A stretch of 64,000 bases of DNA from Diplolepis rosae (lineage: Eukaryota; Arthropoda; Insecta; Hymenoptera; Diplolepididae), in assembly GCA_030998225.1 (NCBI GenBank), contig JAPYXD010000679.1, forward strand, positions 124,001 through 188,000. The letters are read 5' to 3'. Position 1 is the stretch's first letter, and each line of letters opens with the position of its first letter. Below are positions 23,213 through 37,111 of this stretch, piece by piece. A program made the translations under genes and the position numbers. Under the pieces are notes generated by a model, which made no database searches, was not told the DNA's origin, and saw only the letters and a list, made by a program, of their open reading frames with translations.

Positions 23213-26200
23213 AAGCTTTTCATAGAGCATTTCGGGATAATGCTTAAAGTTTCAAAATATCTAGTGAATCATACAGAATTCGTTATGTTCTTAATGTAAA
23301 GTAGAGGTAAATTTTTTCAACGGAAGTTCTGTAAAATTCGATTATTTGGGTGAGAATTAACTTATTTCATTCTCTTTCAAGGTTTGATTCGAATATCTTC
23401 AAAAACTCAAAAAAAATCAATTTGTTTGATTTTCTTCTGATTTGCAAGCCGTTTTTGTGGAAAATACGTTAGTTTTGACATTGTCCAAATGAAATTCATT
23501 CGTACGTTCACTACACGCATGTTTTCAGAATCAAACACATTTGTTATGAAGCAAATTTAACCATGAGGTTCATGTAGGAAAGCTTTTCAAAGTGCATTTC
23601 GAGATAATGCTTAAAGTTTCAAAATATCTAGTGAATCATACAGAATTCGTTATGTTCTTGATCTAAAGTAGAGGTAATGTTTTTCAATGGAAGTTCTGTA
23701 AAATTTGAATACTTGTGTGAGAATTAACTAATTTTGTTATCTTTCAAGTTGCGATTGGAACATCTTCAAAATGTCAAATAAAAATCAATTTGTTTGATTT
23801 TCTTCTGCTTTGTAAACCCTTTTGTGGAAAATACGTTAGTTTTGACATTGTCCAAATGTAATTCCTATGTACGTCCACTACACGCATGTTTTCAGAATCA
23901 AACATTTGTTATGAAGCAAATTTAACCATGAGGTTCATGTAGGAAAGCTTTTCATAGCGCATTTTGAGATAATGATTAAAGTTTCAAAATATCTAGTGAA
24001 TCATACAGAATTTGTTATGTTCTTGATCTAAAGTAGATGTATAGTTTTTCAACGGAAAATCTGTAAAATTTGAATATTTGTGTGAGAATTAATTAATTTT
24101 GTTATCTTTCAAAGTGCGAATGGAACATCTTCAAAATGTCAATTAAGCATCAATTTGTTTGATTTTCTTCTGATTTGCAAGCCGTTTTTGTGGAAAATAC
24201 GTTAGTTTTGACATTGTCCAAATGAAATTCATTCGTACGTTCACTACACGCATGTTTCCAGAATCAAACATTTGTTTGATATTGCTTAAAGTTTCAAAAT
24301 ATCTTTTGAATCATACAGAATTCGTTATGTTCTTAATGTAAAGTAGAGGTAAAGTTTTTCAACGGATGTTCTATAAAATTTGAATATTTGTGTGAGAATT
24401 TACTAATTTCGTTCTCTTTCAAGTTGCGATTCGAATATCTTCAAAATGTCGAATAAAAATCAATTTGTCTTATTTTCTTCTGCTTTGAAAGCCATTTTCG
24501 TGGAAAATACCTTAGTTTTGACATTTTCCAAAATGAAAAAGCTTTTCATAGAGCATTTTGAGATAATGCTTAAAGTTTCAAAATATCTAGTGATTCATAC
24601 AGAATTCGTTATCTTCTTGATCTAAAAGTAGAGGTAAAGTTTGTCGACGGAAAATCTGTAAAATTTGAATATTTCTGTGAGAATTAATTAATTTTGTTAT
24701 CTTTCAATGTGCGAATGAAACATCTTCAAAATGTCAAATAAGCATCAATTTGTTTGATTTTCTTCTGCTTTGCAAGCCAGTTTTGTGGTAAATACGTTAG
24801 TTTTGACATTGTCCAAATGAAAAAGCTTTTCATAGAGCATTTAGAGATAATGCTTAAAGTTTCAAAATATCTAGTGAATCATACAGTAGTCGTTATGTTC
24901 TTGATCTAAAGTAGAGGTAAAGTTTTTCAAAGGAAAATCTGTTAAATTTGAATATTTGTGTGAGAATTAATTAATTTTGTTATATTTCAAGTTGCGATTC
25001 AAACATCTTCAAAAATTCAAATAAGCATCAATTTGTTTTTTTTTCTTCTGCTTTGTAAGTCGTTTTTGTGGAAAATACGTTAGTTTTGAAATTGTCCAAA
25101 TGAAATTCTTCCGTACGTTCACTACACGCATGTTTTCAGACTAAAACATTTATTATGAAGCAAATTTAACCATGAGGTTCATGTAGGAAAGCTTTTCATA
25201 GCGCATTTCGAGATAATGCTTAAAGTTTCAAAATATCTATTGAATCATACAGAATTCGTTATGTTCTTAGTGTAAAGTAGAGGTAAATTTTTTTCAACGG
25301 AAATTCTGTAAAATTTGAATATTTGTGTGAGAATTAACTAATTTCGTTCTCTTTCAAGTTGCGATTCGAATATCTTCAAAATGTCGAATAAAAATCAATT
25401 TGTCTTATTTTCTTCTGCTTTGAAAGCCATTTTCGTGGAAAATACCTTAGTTTTGACATTTTCCAAATGAAAAAGCTTTTCATAGAGCATTTCGAGATGA
25501 TGCTTAAAGTTTCAAAATATCTAGTGAATCATACAGAATTCGTTATATTCTTGATCTAAAAGTAGAGGTAAAGTTTGTCGACGGAAGTTCGGTAAAATTT
25601 GAATATTTGTGTGAGAATTAACTAATTTTGTTATCTTTCAAAGTGCGAATGAAACATCTTCAAAATGTCAAATAAGCATCAATTTGTTTTATTTCCTTCT
25701 GCTTTGCAACCCAGTTTTGTGGAAAATAGGTTAGTTTTGACATTGTCCAAATGAAAAAATTTTCATAGAGCATTTCGGGATAATGCTTAAAGTTTCAAAA
25801 TATCGAGTGAATCATACAGAATTCGTTATGTTCTTAATGTAAAGTAGAGGTAAATTTTTTCATCGGAAAATCTGTTAAATTTTTATATTTGTGTGAGAAT
25901 TAACTAATTTTGTTATCTTTCAAGTTGCGATTGCAACATCTTCAAAATGTCAAATAAGCATCAATTTGTTTTATTTTCTTCTGCTTTGCAAGCCGTTTTT
26001 GTGGAAAATACGTTAGTTTTGACATTGTCCAAATGAAATTCATTCGTACGTTCACTACACGCATTTTTTCAGAATCAAACATTTGTTATGAAGCAAATTT
26101 AACCATGAGGTTCATGTAGGAAAGCTTTTCATAGCGCATTTCGAGGTATTGCTTAAAGTTTCAAAATATCTATTGAATCATACAGAATTCGTTATGTTCT

Positions 26201-26770
26201 TAATGTAAAGTAGAGGTAAATTTTTTCAACGGAAATTCTGTAAAATTTGAATATTTGTGTGAGAATTAACTAATTTCGTTCTCTTTCAAGTTGCGATTCG
26301 AATATCTTCAAAATGTCGAATAAAAATCAATTATTCTTATTTTCTTTTGCTTTGAAATCCATTTTCGTGGAAAATACCTTAGTTTTGACATTTTCCAAAT
26401 GAAAAAGCTTTTCATAGAGCATTTCGAGATAATGCTTAAAGCTTCAAAATATCTAGTGAATCATACAGAATTCGTTATGTTCTTGATCTAAAGTAGAGGT
26501 AAATTTTTTCAACGGAAAATCTGTTAAATTTTTATATTTGTGTGAGAATTAACTAATTTTGTTATCTTTCAAGTTGCGATTGGAACATCTTTAAAATGTC
26601 AAATAAGCATCAATTTGTTTTATTTTCTTCTGCTTTGCAAGCCGTTTTTGTGGAAAATACGTTAGTTTTGACATTGTCCAAATGAAATTCATTCGTACGT
26701 TCACTACACGCATGTTTTCAGACTCAAACATTTGTTATCCTGCAACGTTAACCATGAGTTTCATGTGGGA
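23213..26770 (+). repeat. 3558-bp higher-order repeat, copy 2
   Basis: This copy has the same length as copy 1. ATCCTGCAAC lies at 23179 (3558 after 19621) and GTCGAC at 24643 (3558 after 21085). It differs from copy 1 by scattered substitutions and compensating small indels, for example TGTAAACCCTTTTGTGG near 23812 where copy 1 has TGTAAACCGTTTTTG, and CCAAAATGAAAAAGC near 24528. Near 25690 one S unit carries the CAACCCAGTTTTGTGG and ATAGGTTAG variants in place of the type seen in copy 1, suggesting local sequence exchange. Confidence 0.92.
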
Positions 26771-29700
26771 AAGCTTTTCATAGAGCATTTCGGGATAATG
26801 CTTAAAGTTTCAAAATATCTAGTGAATCATACAGAATTCGTTATGTTCTTAATGTAAAGTAGAGGTAAATTTTTTCAACGGATGTTCTGTAAAATTCGAT
26901 TATTTGGGTGAGAATTAACTTATTTCATTCTCTTTCAAGGTTCGATTCGAATATCTTCAAAAACTCAAAAAAAATCAATTTGTTTGATTTTCTTCTGCAT
27001 TGCAAGCCGTTTTTGTGGAAAATACGTTAGTTTTGACATTGTCCAAATGAAATTCATTCGTACGTTCACTACACGCATGTTTTCAGAATCAAACATTTGT
27101 TATGAAGCAAATTTAACCATGAGGTTCATGTAGGAAAGCTTTTCAAAGTGCATTTCGAGATAATGCTTAAAGCTTCAAAATATCTAGTGAATCATACAGA
27201 ATTCGTTATGTTCTTGATCTAAAGTAGAGGTAAATTTTTTCAATGGAAGTTCTGTAAAATTTGAATACTTGTGTGAGAATTAACTAATTTTGTTATCTTT
27301 CAAGTTGCGATTGGAACATCTTCAAAATGTCAAATAAAAATCCATTTGTTTTATTTTCTTCTGCTTTGTAAACCCTTTTGTGGAAAATAAGTTAGTTTTG
27401 ACATTGTCCAAATGTAATTCATATGTACGATCACTACCCGCATGTTTTCAGAATCAAACATTTGTTATGAAGCAAATTTAACCATGAGGTTCATGTGGGA
27501 AAGCTTTTCATAGCCCATTTTTAGATAATGATTAAAGTTTCAAAATATCTAGTGAATCATACAGAATTTGTTATGTTCTTGATCTAAAGTAGATGTATAG
27601 TTTTTCAACGGAAAATCTGTAAAATTTGAATATTTGTGTGAGAATTAATTAATTTTGTTATCTTTCAAAGTGCGAATGGAACATCTTCAAAATGTCAATT
27701 AAGCATCAATTTGTTTGATTTTCTTCTGCTTTGCAAGCCGTTTTTGTGGAAAATACGTTAGTTTTGACATTGTCCAAATGAAATTCATTCGTACGTTCAC
27801 TACAGGCATGTTGTCAGAATCAAACATTTGTTTGATATTGCTTAAAGTTTCAAAATATCTATTGAATCATACAGAATTCGTTATGTTCTTAATGTAAAGT
27901 AGAGGTAAAGTTTTTCAACGGATGTTCTATAAAATTTGAATATTTGTGTGAGAATTTACTAATTTCGTTCTCTTTCAAGTTGCGATTCGAATATCTTCAA
28001 AATGTCGAATAAAAATCAATTTGTCTTATTTTCTTCTGCTTTGAAAGCCATTTTCGTGGAAAATACCTTAGTTTTGACATTTTCCAAATGAAAAAGCTTT
28101 TCATAGAGCATTTCGAGATAATGCTTAAAGTTTCAAAATATCTAGTGATTCATACAGAATTCGTTATGTTCTTGATCTAAAAGTAGAGGTAAAGTTTGTC
28201 GACGGAAAATCTGTAAAATTTGAATATTTCTGTGAGAATTAACTAATTTTGTTATCTTTCAAGCTGCGATTGGAACATCTTCAAAATGTCAAATAAGCAT
28301 CAATTTGTTATATTTTCTTCTGCTTTGCAAGCCAGTTTTGTGGTAAATACGTTAGTTTTGACATTGTCCAAATGAAAAAGCTTTTCATAGAGCATTTAGA
28401 GATAATGCTTAAAGTTTCAAAATATCTAGTGAATCATACAGAATTCGTTATGTTCTTGATCTAAAGTAGAGGTAAAGTTTTTCAAAGGAAAATCTGTTAA
28501 ATTTGAATATTTGTGTGAGAATTAACTAATTTTGTTATCTTTCAAGTTGCGATTCAAACATCTTCAAAAATTCAAATAAGCATCAATTTGTTTTTTTTTC
28601 TTCTGCTTTGTGAGCCGTTTTTGTGGAAAATACGTTAGTTTTGAAATTGTCAAAATGAAATTCTTCCGTACGTTCACTACACGCATGTTTTCAGACTAAA
28701 ACATTTGTTATGAAGCAAATTTAACCATGAGGTTCATGTAGGAAAGCTTTTCATAGCGCATTTCGAGATATTGCTTAAAGTTTCAAAATATCTATTGAAT
28801 CATACAGAATTCGTTATGTTCTTAATGTAAAGTAGAGGTAAAGTTTTTCAACGGAAATTCTGTAAAATTTGAATATTTGTGTGAGAATTAACTAATTTCG
28901 TTCTCTTTCAAGTTGCGATTCGAATATCTTCCAAATGTCGAATAAAAATCAATTTGTCTTATTTTCTTCTGCTTTGAAAGCCATTTTCGTGGAAAATACC
29001 TTAGTTTTGACATTTTCCAAATGAAAAAGCTTTTCATAGAGCATTTCGAGATAATGCTTAAAGTTTCAAAATATCTAGTGAATCATACAGAATTCGTTAT
29101 GTTCTTGATCTAAAAGTAGAGGTAAAGTTTGTCGACGGAAAATCTGTAAAATTTGAATATTTGTGTGAGAATTAACTAATTTTGTTATCTTTCAAGCTGC
29201 GATTGGAACATCTTCAAAATGTCAAATAAGCATCAATTTGGTTTATTTCCTTCTGCTTTGCAACCCAGTTTTGTGGAAAATACGTTAGTTTTGACATTGT
29301 CCAAATGAAAAAGATTTTCATAGAGCATTTCGAGATAATGCTTAAAGCTTCAAAATATCTAGTGAATCATACAGAATTCGTTATGTTCTTAATGTAAAGT
29401 AGAGGTAAATTTTTTCAACGGAAAATCTGTTAAATTTTTATATTTGTGTGAGAATTAACTAATTTTGTTATCTTTCAAGTTGCGATTGGAACATCTTCAA
29501 AATGTCAAATAAGCATCAATTTGTTTTATTTTCTTCTGCTTTGCAAGCCGTTTTTGTGGAAAATACGTTAGTTTTGACATTGTCCAAATGAAATTCATTC
29601 GTGCGTTCACTACACGCATTTTTTCAGAATCAAACATTTGTTATGAAGCAAATTTAACCATGAGGTTCATGTAGGAAAGCTTTTCATAGCGCATTTCGAG

Positions 29701-30325
29701 GTATTGCTTAAAGTTTCAAAATATCTATTGAATCATACAGAATTCGTTATGTTCTTAATGTAAAGTAGAGGTAAATTTTTTCAACGGAAATTCTGTAAAA
29801 TTTGAATATTTGTGTGAGACTTAACTAATTTCGTTATCTTTCAAGATGCGATTCGAATATCTTCAAAATGTCGAATAAAAATCAATTTGTCTTATTTTAT
29901 TTTGCTTTGAAAGCCATTTTCGTGGAAAATACCTTAGTTTTGACATTTTCCAAATGAAAAAGCTTTTCATAGAGCATTTCGAGATAATGCTTAAAGCTTC
30001 AAAATATCTAGTGAATCATACAGAATTCGTTATGTTCTTGATCTAAAGTAGAGGTAAATTTTTTCAACGGAAAATCTGTTAAATTTTTATATTTGTGTGA
30101 GAATTAACTAATTTTGTTATCTTTCAAGTTGCGATTGGAACATCTTCAAAATGTCAAATAAGCATCAATTTGTTTTATTTTCTTCTGCTTTGCAAGCCGT
30201 TTTTGTGGAAAATACGTTAGTTTTGACATTGTCCAAATGAAATTCATTCGTACGTTCACTACACGCATTTTTTCAGAATCAAACATTTGTTATGAAGCAA
30301 ATTTAACCATGAGGTTCATGTAGGA
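26771..30325 (+). repeat. 3555-bp higher-order repeat, copy 3
   Basis: The same eleven-monomer order is kept, with anchors at 26771, 27136, 27501, 28094, 28378, 28744, 29027, 29311 (mutated to AAGATT), 29677, 29960 and 30326. The total is 3 bp shorter than copies 1 and 2. GTCGAC is at 28198. ATCCTGCAAC at 26737 precedes it, but the next L unit at the end lacks this marker. Register is lost after about 30.7-30.9 kb, where S units follow. Confidence 0.9.
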
Positions 30326-33300
30326 AAGCTTTTCATAGCGCATTTCGAGATATTGCTTAAAGTTTCAAAATATCTAGTGAATCATACAGAATTCGTTATG
30401 TTCTTAATGTAAAGTAGAGGTAAATTTTTTCAACGGAAGTTCTGTAAAATTCGATTATTTGGGTGAGAATTAACTTATTTCATTCTCTTTCAAGGTTCGA
30501 TTCGAATATCTTCAAAAACTCAAAAAAAAATCAATTTGTTTGATTTTCTTCTGCTTTGCAAGCCGTTTTTGTGGAAAATACGTTAGTTTTGACATTGTCC
30601 AAATGAAATTCATTCGTACGTTCACTACACGCATGTTTTCAGAATCAAACACATTTGTTATGAAGCAAATTTAACCATGAGGTTCATGTAGGAAAGCTTT
30701 TCAAAGTGCATTTCGAGATAATGCTTAAAGCTTCAAAATATCTAGTGAATCATACAGAATTCGTTATGTTCTTGATCTAAAGTAGAGGTAATGTTTTTCA
30801 ATGGAAGTTCTGTAAAATTTGAATACTTGTGTGAGAATTAACTAATTTTGTTATCTTTCAAGTTGCGATTGGAACATCTTCAAAATGTCAAATAAAAATC
30901 AATTTGTTTTATTTTCTTCTGCTTTGCAAGCCGTTTTTGTGGAAAATACGTTAGTTTTGACATTGTCCAAATGAAAAAGCTTTTCATAGGGCATTTCGAG
31001 ATAATGCCTAAAGTTTCAAAATATCTAGTGAATCATTCAGAATTCGTTATGTTCTTAATGTAAAGTAGAGGTAAATTTTTTCAACGGAAGTTCTGTAAAA
31101 TTCGAATATTTGTGTGAGAATTAACTAATTTTGTTATCTTTCAAGCTGCGATTGGCACATCTTTAAAATGTCAAATAAGCATCAATTTGTTTTATTTTCT
31201 TCTGCTTTGCAAGCCGTTTTTGTGGAAAATACGTTAGTTTTGACATTGTCCAAATGAAAAAGCTTTTCATAGGGCATTTCGAGATAATGCCTAAAGTTTC
31301 AAAATATCTAGTGAATCATACAGTATTCGTTATGTTCTTGATCTAAAGTAGAGGTAAAGTTTTTCAAAGGAAAATCTGTTAAATTTGAATATTTGTGTGG
31401 GAATTAACTAATTTTGTTATCTTTCAAGTTGCGATTCAAACATCTTCAAAAATTCAAATAAGCATCAATTTGTTTTATTTTCTTCTGCTTTGCAAGCCGT
31501 TTTTGTGGAAAATACGTTAGTTTTGACATTGTCCAAATGAAATTCATTCGTACGTTCACTACCCGCATGTTTTCAGGATCAAACATTTGTTATGAAGCAA
31601 ATTTAACCATGAGGTTCATGTAGGAAAGCTTTTCAAAGTGCATTTCGAGATAATGCCTAAAGTTTCGAAATATCTAGTGAATCATACAGAATTCGTTATG
31701 TTCTTAATGTAAAGTAGAGGTAAATTTTTTCAACGGAAGTTCTGTTAAATTTTTATATTTGTGTGAGAATTAACTAATTTTGTTATCTTTCAAGATGCGA
31801 TTCGAATATCTTCAAAATGTCGAATAAAAATCAATTTGTCTTATTTTCTTCTGCTTTGAAAGCCATTTTCGTGGAAAATACCTTAGTTTTGACATTTTCC
31901 AAATGAAAAAGCTTTTCATAGAGCATTTCGAGATAATGCTTAAAGCTTCAAAATATCTAGTGAATCATACAGAATTCGTTATGTTCTTGATCTAAAGTAG
32001 AGGTAAATTTTTTCAACGGAAAATCTGTTAAATTTTTATATTTGTGTGAGAATTAACTAATTTTGTTATCTTTCAAGTTGCGATTCAAACATCTTCAAAA
32101 TGTCAAATAAGCATCAATTTGTTTTTTTTCTTCTGCTTTGAAAGCCATTTTTGTGGAAAATACCTTAGTTTTGACATTTTCCAAATGAAAAAGCTTTTCA
32201 TAGAGCATTTCGAGATAATGCTTAAAGTTTCAAAATATCTAGTGAATCATACAGAATTCGTTATGTTCTTGATCTAAAAGTAGAGGTAAAGTTTTTCAAC
32301 GGAAAATCTGTATAATTTGAATATTTGTGTGAGAATTAACTAATTTTGTTATCTTTCAAGTTGCGATTGGAACATCTTTAAAATGTCAAATAAGCATCAA
32401 TTTGTTTTATTTTCTTCTGCTTTGCAAGCCGTTTTTGTGGAAAATACGTTAGTTTTGACATTGTCCAAATGAAAAAGCTTTTCATAGGGCATTTCGAGAT
32501 AATGCCTAAAGTTTCAAAATATCTAGTGAATCATACAGTATTCATTATGTTCTTAATGTAAAGTAGAGGTAAAGTTTTTCAAAGGAAAATCTGTTAAATT
32601 TGAATATTTGTGTGAGAATTAATTAATTTTGTTATATTTCAAGTTGCGATTCAAACATCTTCAAAAATTCAAATAAGCATCAATTTGTTTTTTTTTCTTC
32701 TGCTTTGTAAGTCGTTTTTGTGGAAAATACGTTAGTTTTGAAATTGTCCAAATGAAATTCTTCCGTACGTTCACTACACGCATGTTTTCAGACTAAAACA
32801 TTTATTATGAAGCAAACAGAATCTATTGAATCATACAGAATTCGTTATGTTCTTAATGTAAAGTAGAGGTAAAGTTTTCGAACGGATGTTCTATAAAATT
32901 TGAATATTTGTGTGAGACTTAACTAATTTCGTTATCTTTCAAGATGCGATTCGAATATCTTCAAAATGTCGAATAAAAATCAATTTGTCTTATTTTCTAT
33001 TGCTTTGAAAGCCATTTTCGTGGAAAATACCTTAGTTTTGACATTTTCCAAATGAAAAAGCTTTTCATAGAGCATTTCGAGATAATGCTTAAAGCTTCAA
33101 AATATCTAGTGAATCATACAGAATTCGTTATGTTCTTGATCTAAAGTAGAGGTAAATTTTTTCAACGGAAAATCTGTTAAATTTTTATATTTGTGTGAGA
33201 ATTAACTAATTTTGTTATCTTTCAAGTTGCGATTGGAACATCTTCAAAATGTCAAATAAGCATCAATTTGTTTTATTTTCTTCTGCTTTGCAAGCCGTTT

Positions 33301-34074
33301 TTGTGGAAAATACGTTAGTTTTGACATTGTCCAAATGAAATTCATTCGTACGTTCACTACACGCATTTTTTCAGAATCAAACATTTGTTATGAAGCAAAT
33401 TTAACCATGAGGTTCATGTAGGAAAGCTTTTCATAGCGCATTTCGAGATATTGCTTAAAGTTTCAAAATATCTATTGAATCATACAGAATTCGTTATGTT
33501 CTTAATGTAAAGTAGAGGTAAATTTTTTCAACGGAAATTCTGTAAAATTTGAATATTTGTGTGAGAATTAACTAATTTCGTTATCTTTCAAGTTGCGATT
33601 CGAATATCTTCAAAATGTCGAATAAAAATCAATTTGTTTTATTTTCTTCTGCTTTGCAAGCCGTTTTTGTGGAAAATACGTTAGTTTTGACATTGTCCAA
33701 ATGAAAAAGCTTTTCATAGAGCATTTCGAGATAATGCTTAAAGCTTCAAAATATCTAGTGAATCATACAGAATTCGTTATGTTCTTGATCTAAAAGTAGA
33801 GGTAAAGTTTTTCAACGGAAGTTCTGTAAAATTCGAATATTTGGGTGAGAATTAACTTATTTCATTCTCTTTCAAGGTTCGATTCGAATATCTTCAAAAA
33901 CTCAAAAAAAATCAATTTGTTTGATTTTCTTCTGATTTGCAAGCCGTTTTTGTGGAAAATACGTTAGTTTTGACATTGTCCAAATGAAATTCATTCGTAC
34001 GTTCACTACACGCATGTTTTCAGAATCAAACACATTTGTTATGAAGCAAATTTAACCATGAGGTTCATGTAGGA
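30326..34074 (+). repeat. Forward mosaic of S-rich monomers
   Basis: Anchors are at 30326, 30694, 30977, 31260, 31626, 31909, 32191, 32475, 33058, 33424, 33707 and 34075. Runs of two or three S units alternate with single L units. A unit near 32813 has the junction GAAGCAAACAGAATC, a deletion of about 66 bp net. It is shared with units at 35932 and 45127, offset by about 3.12 and 12.31 kb. The unit at 31561 carries the CTACCCGCATG variant otherwise seen only at 8.5 and 10.6 kb. Confidence 0.9.
32805..32840 (+). repeat. Deletion junction GAAGCAAACAGAATC (first of three)
   Basis: An L monomer jumps from GAAGCAAA to ATCTATTGAATCATAC, losing the AAGCTT anchor and the conserved ATTTCGAG region, with the bases CAGA(A) at the join. 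The spacing of 583 bp between flanking anchors is 66 less than L plus S. The filler resembles the CAGAATTCG motif just downstream, so a local template switch is possible. Copies lie at 35932 (reading AGAATCATTGAATCG) and 45127. Confidence 0.8.
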
Positions 34075-36828
34075 AAGCTTTTCAAAGTGCATTTCGAGAT
34101 AATGCTTAAAGTTTCAAAATATCTAGTGAATCATACAGAATTCATTATGTTCTTGATCTAAAGTAGAGGTAATGTTTTTCAATGGAAGTTCTGTAAAATT
34201 TGAATACTTGTGTGAGAATTAACTAATTTTGTTATCTTTCAAGTTGCGATTGGAACATCTTCAAAATGTCAAATAAAAATCAATTTGTTTGATTTTCTTC
34301 TGATTTGCAAGCCGTTTTTGTGGAAAATACGTTAGTTTTGACATTGTCCAAATGAAATTCATTCGTACGTTCACTACACGCATGTTTTCAGAATCAAACA
34401 TTTGTTTGATATTGATTAAAGTTTCAAAATATCTAGTGAATCATACAGAATTTGTTATGTTCTTGATCTAAAGTAGAGGTAAAGTTTTCGAACGGATGTT
34501 CTATAAAATTTGAATATTTGTGTGAGAATTTACTAATTTCGTTCTCTTTCAAGTTGCGATTCGAATATCTTCAAAATGTCGAATAAAAATCAATTTGTTT
34601 TTTTTTCTTCTGTTTTGTAAGCCGTTTTTGTGGAAAATACCTTAGTTTTGACATTTTCCAAATGAAAAAGCTTTTCATAGAGCATTTCGAGATGATGCTT
34701 AAAGTTTCAAAATATCTAGTGAATCATATAGAATTCGTTATGTTCTTGATCTAAAAGTAGAGGTAAAGTTTTTCAAAGGAAGTTCTGTAAAATTTGAATA
34801 GTAGTGTGAGAAATAACTAATTTCGTTATCTTTCAAGTTGCGATTCGAATATTTTCAAAATGTCGAATAAAAATCATTTTGTCTTATTTTCTTTTGCTTT
34901 GAAAGCCATTTTTGTGGAAAATACCTTAGTTTTGACATTTTCCAAATGAAAAAGCTTTTCATAGAGCATTTCGAGATAATGCTTAAAGTTTCAAAATATC
35001 TAGTGAATCATACAGAATTCGTAATGTTCTTAATGTAAAGTAGAGGTAAATTTTTTCAACGGAAGTTCTGTAAAATTCGAATATTTGGGTGAGAATTAAC
35101 TTATTTCATTCTCTTTCAAGGTTCGATTCGAATATCTTCAAAAACTCAAAAAAAATCAATTTGTTTGATTTTCTTCTGATTTGCAAGCCGTTTTTGTGGA
35201 AAATACGTTAGTTTTGACATTGTCCAAATGAAATTCATTCGTACGTTCACTACACGCATGTTTTCAGAATCAAACATTTGTTATGAAGCAAATTTAACCA
35301 TGAGGTTCATGTAGGAAAGCTTTTCAAAGTGCATTTCGAGATAATGCTTAAAGTTTCAAAATATCTAGTGAATCATACAGAATTCGTTATGTTCTTGATC
35401 TAAACTATAGGTAATGTTTTTCAATGGAAGTTCTGTAAAATTTGAATATTTTGTGAGAATTAACTAATTTTGTTATCTTTCAAGCTGCGATTGGAACATC
35501 TTCAAAATGTCAAATAAGCATCAATTTGTTTTATTTTCTTCTGCTTTGCAAGCCGTTTTTGTGGAAAATACGTTAGTTTTGACATTGTCCAAATGAAAAA
35601 GCTTTTCATAGGGCATTTCGAGATAATGCTTAAAGTTTCAAAATATCTAGTGAATCATACAGTATTCGTTATGTTCTTGATCTAAAGTAGAGGTAAAGTT
35701 TTTCAAAGGAAAATCTGTTAAATATGAATATTTGTCTGAGAATTAACTAATTTTGTTATCTTTCAAGTTGCGATTCAAACATCTTCAAAAATTCAAATAA
35801 GCATCAATTTGTTTTTTTTCTTCTGCTTTGTGAGCCGTTTTTGTGGAAAATACCTTAGTTTTGACATTTTCCAAATGAAATTCTTCCGTACGTTCACTAC
35901 ACGCATGTTTTCAGACTAAAACATTTATTATGAAGCAAACAGAATCATTGAATCGTACAGAATTCGTTATGTTCTTAATGTAAAGTAGAGGTAAAGTTTT
36001 TCAACGGATGTTCTATAAAATTTGAATATTTGTGTGAGACTTAACTAATTTCGTTATCTTTCAAGATGCGATTCGAATATCTTCAAAATGTCGAATAAAA
36101 ATCAATTTGACTTATTTTATTTTGCTTTGAAAGCCATTTTCGTGGAAAATACCTTAGTTTTGACATTTTCCAAATGAAAAAGCTTTTCATAGAGCATTTC
36201 GAGATAATGCTTAAAGCTTCAAAATATCTAGTGAATCATACAGAATTCGTTATGTTCTTGATCTAAAGTAGAGGTAAATTTTTTCAACGGAAAATCTGTT
36301 AAATTTTTATATTTGTGTGAGAATTAACTAATTTTGTTATCTTTCAAGTTGCGATTGGAACATCTTCAAAATGTCAAATAAGCATCAATTTGTTTTATTT
36401 TCTTCTGCTTTGCAAGCCGTTTTTGTGGAAAATACGTTAGTTTTGACATTGTCCAAATGAAATTCATTCGTACGTTCACTACACGCATTTTTTCAGAATC
36501 AAACATTTGTTATGAAGCAAATTTAACCATGAGGTTCATGTAGGAAAGCTTTTCATAGCGCATTTCGAGGTATTGCTTAAAGTTTCAAAATATCTATTGA
36601 ATCATACAGAATTCGTTATGTTCTTAATGTAAAGTAGAGGTAAATTTTTTCAACGGAAATTCTGTAAAATTTGAATATTTGTGTGAGAATTAACTAATTT
36701 CGTTCTCTTTCAAGTTGCGATTCGAATATCTTCAAAATGTCGAATAAAAATCAATTTGTCTTATTTTCTTCTGCTTTGAAAGCCATTTTCGTGGAAAATA
36801 CCTTAGTTTTGACATTTTCCAAATGAAA

Positions 36829-37111
36829 AAGCTTTTCATAGAGCATTTCGAGATAATGCTTAAAGCTTCAAAATATCTAGTGAATCATACAGAATTCGTT
36901 ATGTTCTTGATCTAAAGTAGAGGTAAATTTTTTCAACGGAAAATCTGTTAAATTTTTATATTTGTGTGAGAATTAACTAATTTTGTTATCTTTCAAGTTG
37001 CGATTGGAACATCTTCAAAATGTCAAATAAGCATCAATTTGTTTTATTTTCTTCTGCTTTGCAATCAAACATTTGTTATGAAGCAAATTTAACCATGAGG
37101 TTCATGTAGGA
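36829..37111 (+). repeat. Alternative 283-bp monomer made by a different 83-bp deletion
   Basis: TTCTGCTTTGCAA joins directly to TCAAACATTTG at about 37063, removing the GCCGTTTTTG to TTTTCAGAA segment. The 3' part of the 83-bp block, absent from S units, is kept. The unit is still exactly 283 bp. The same junction is present at 46257 in the second 9.2-kb copy. The short CAA at both edges is a possible microhomology. Confidence 0.88.

Noticed and set aside
19655..30325. Treating the three HOR copies as an assembly duplication error
   Set aside because: The copies differ by scattered substitutions, a 3-bp length change and a lost HindIII site at 29311, so they are distinct sequences. A residual assembly problem still cannot be excluded without reads.
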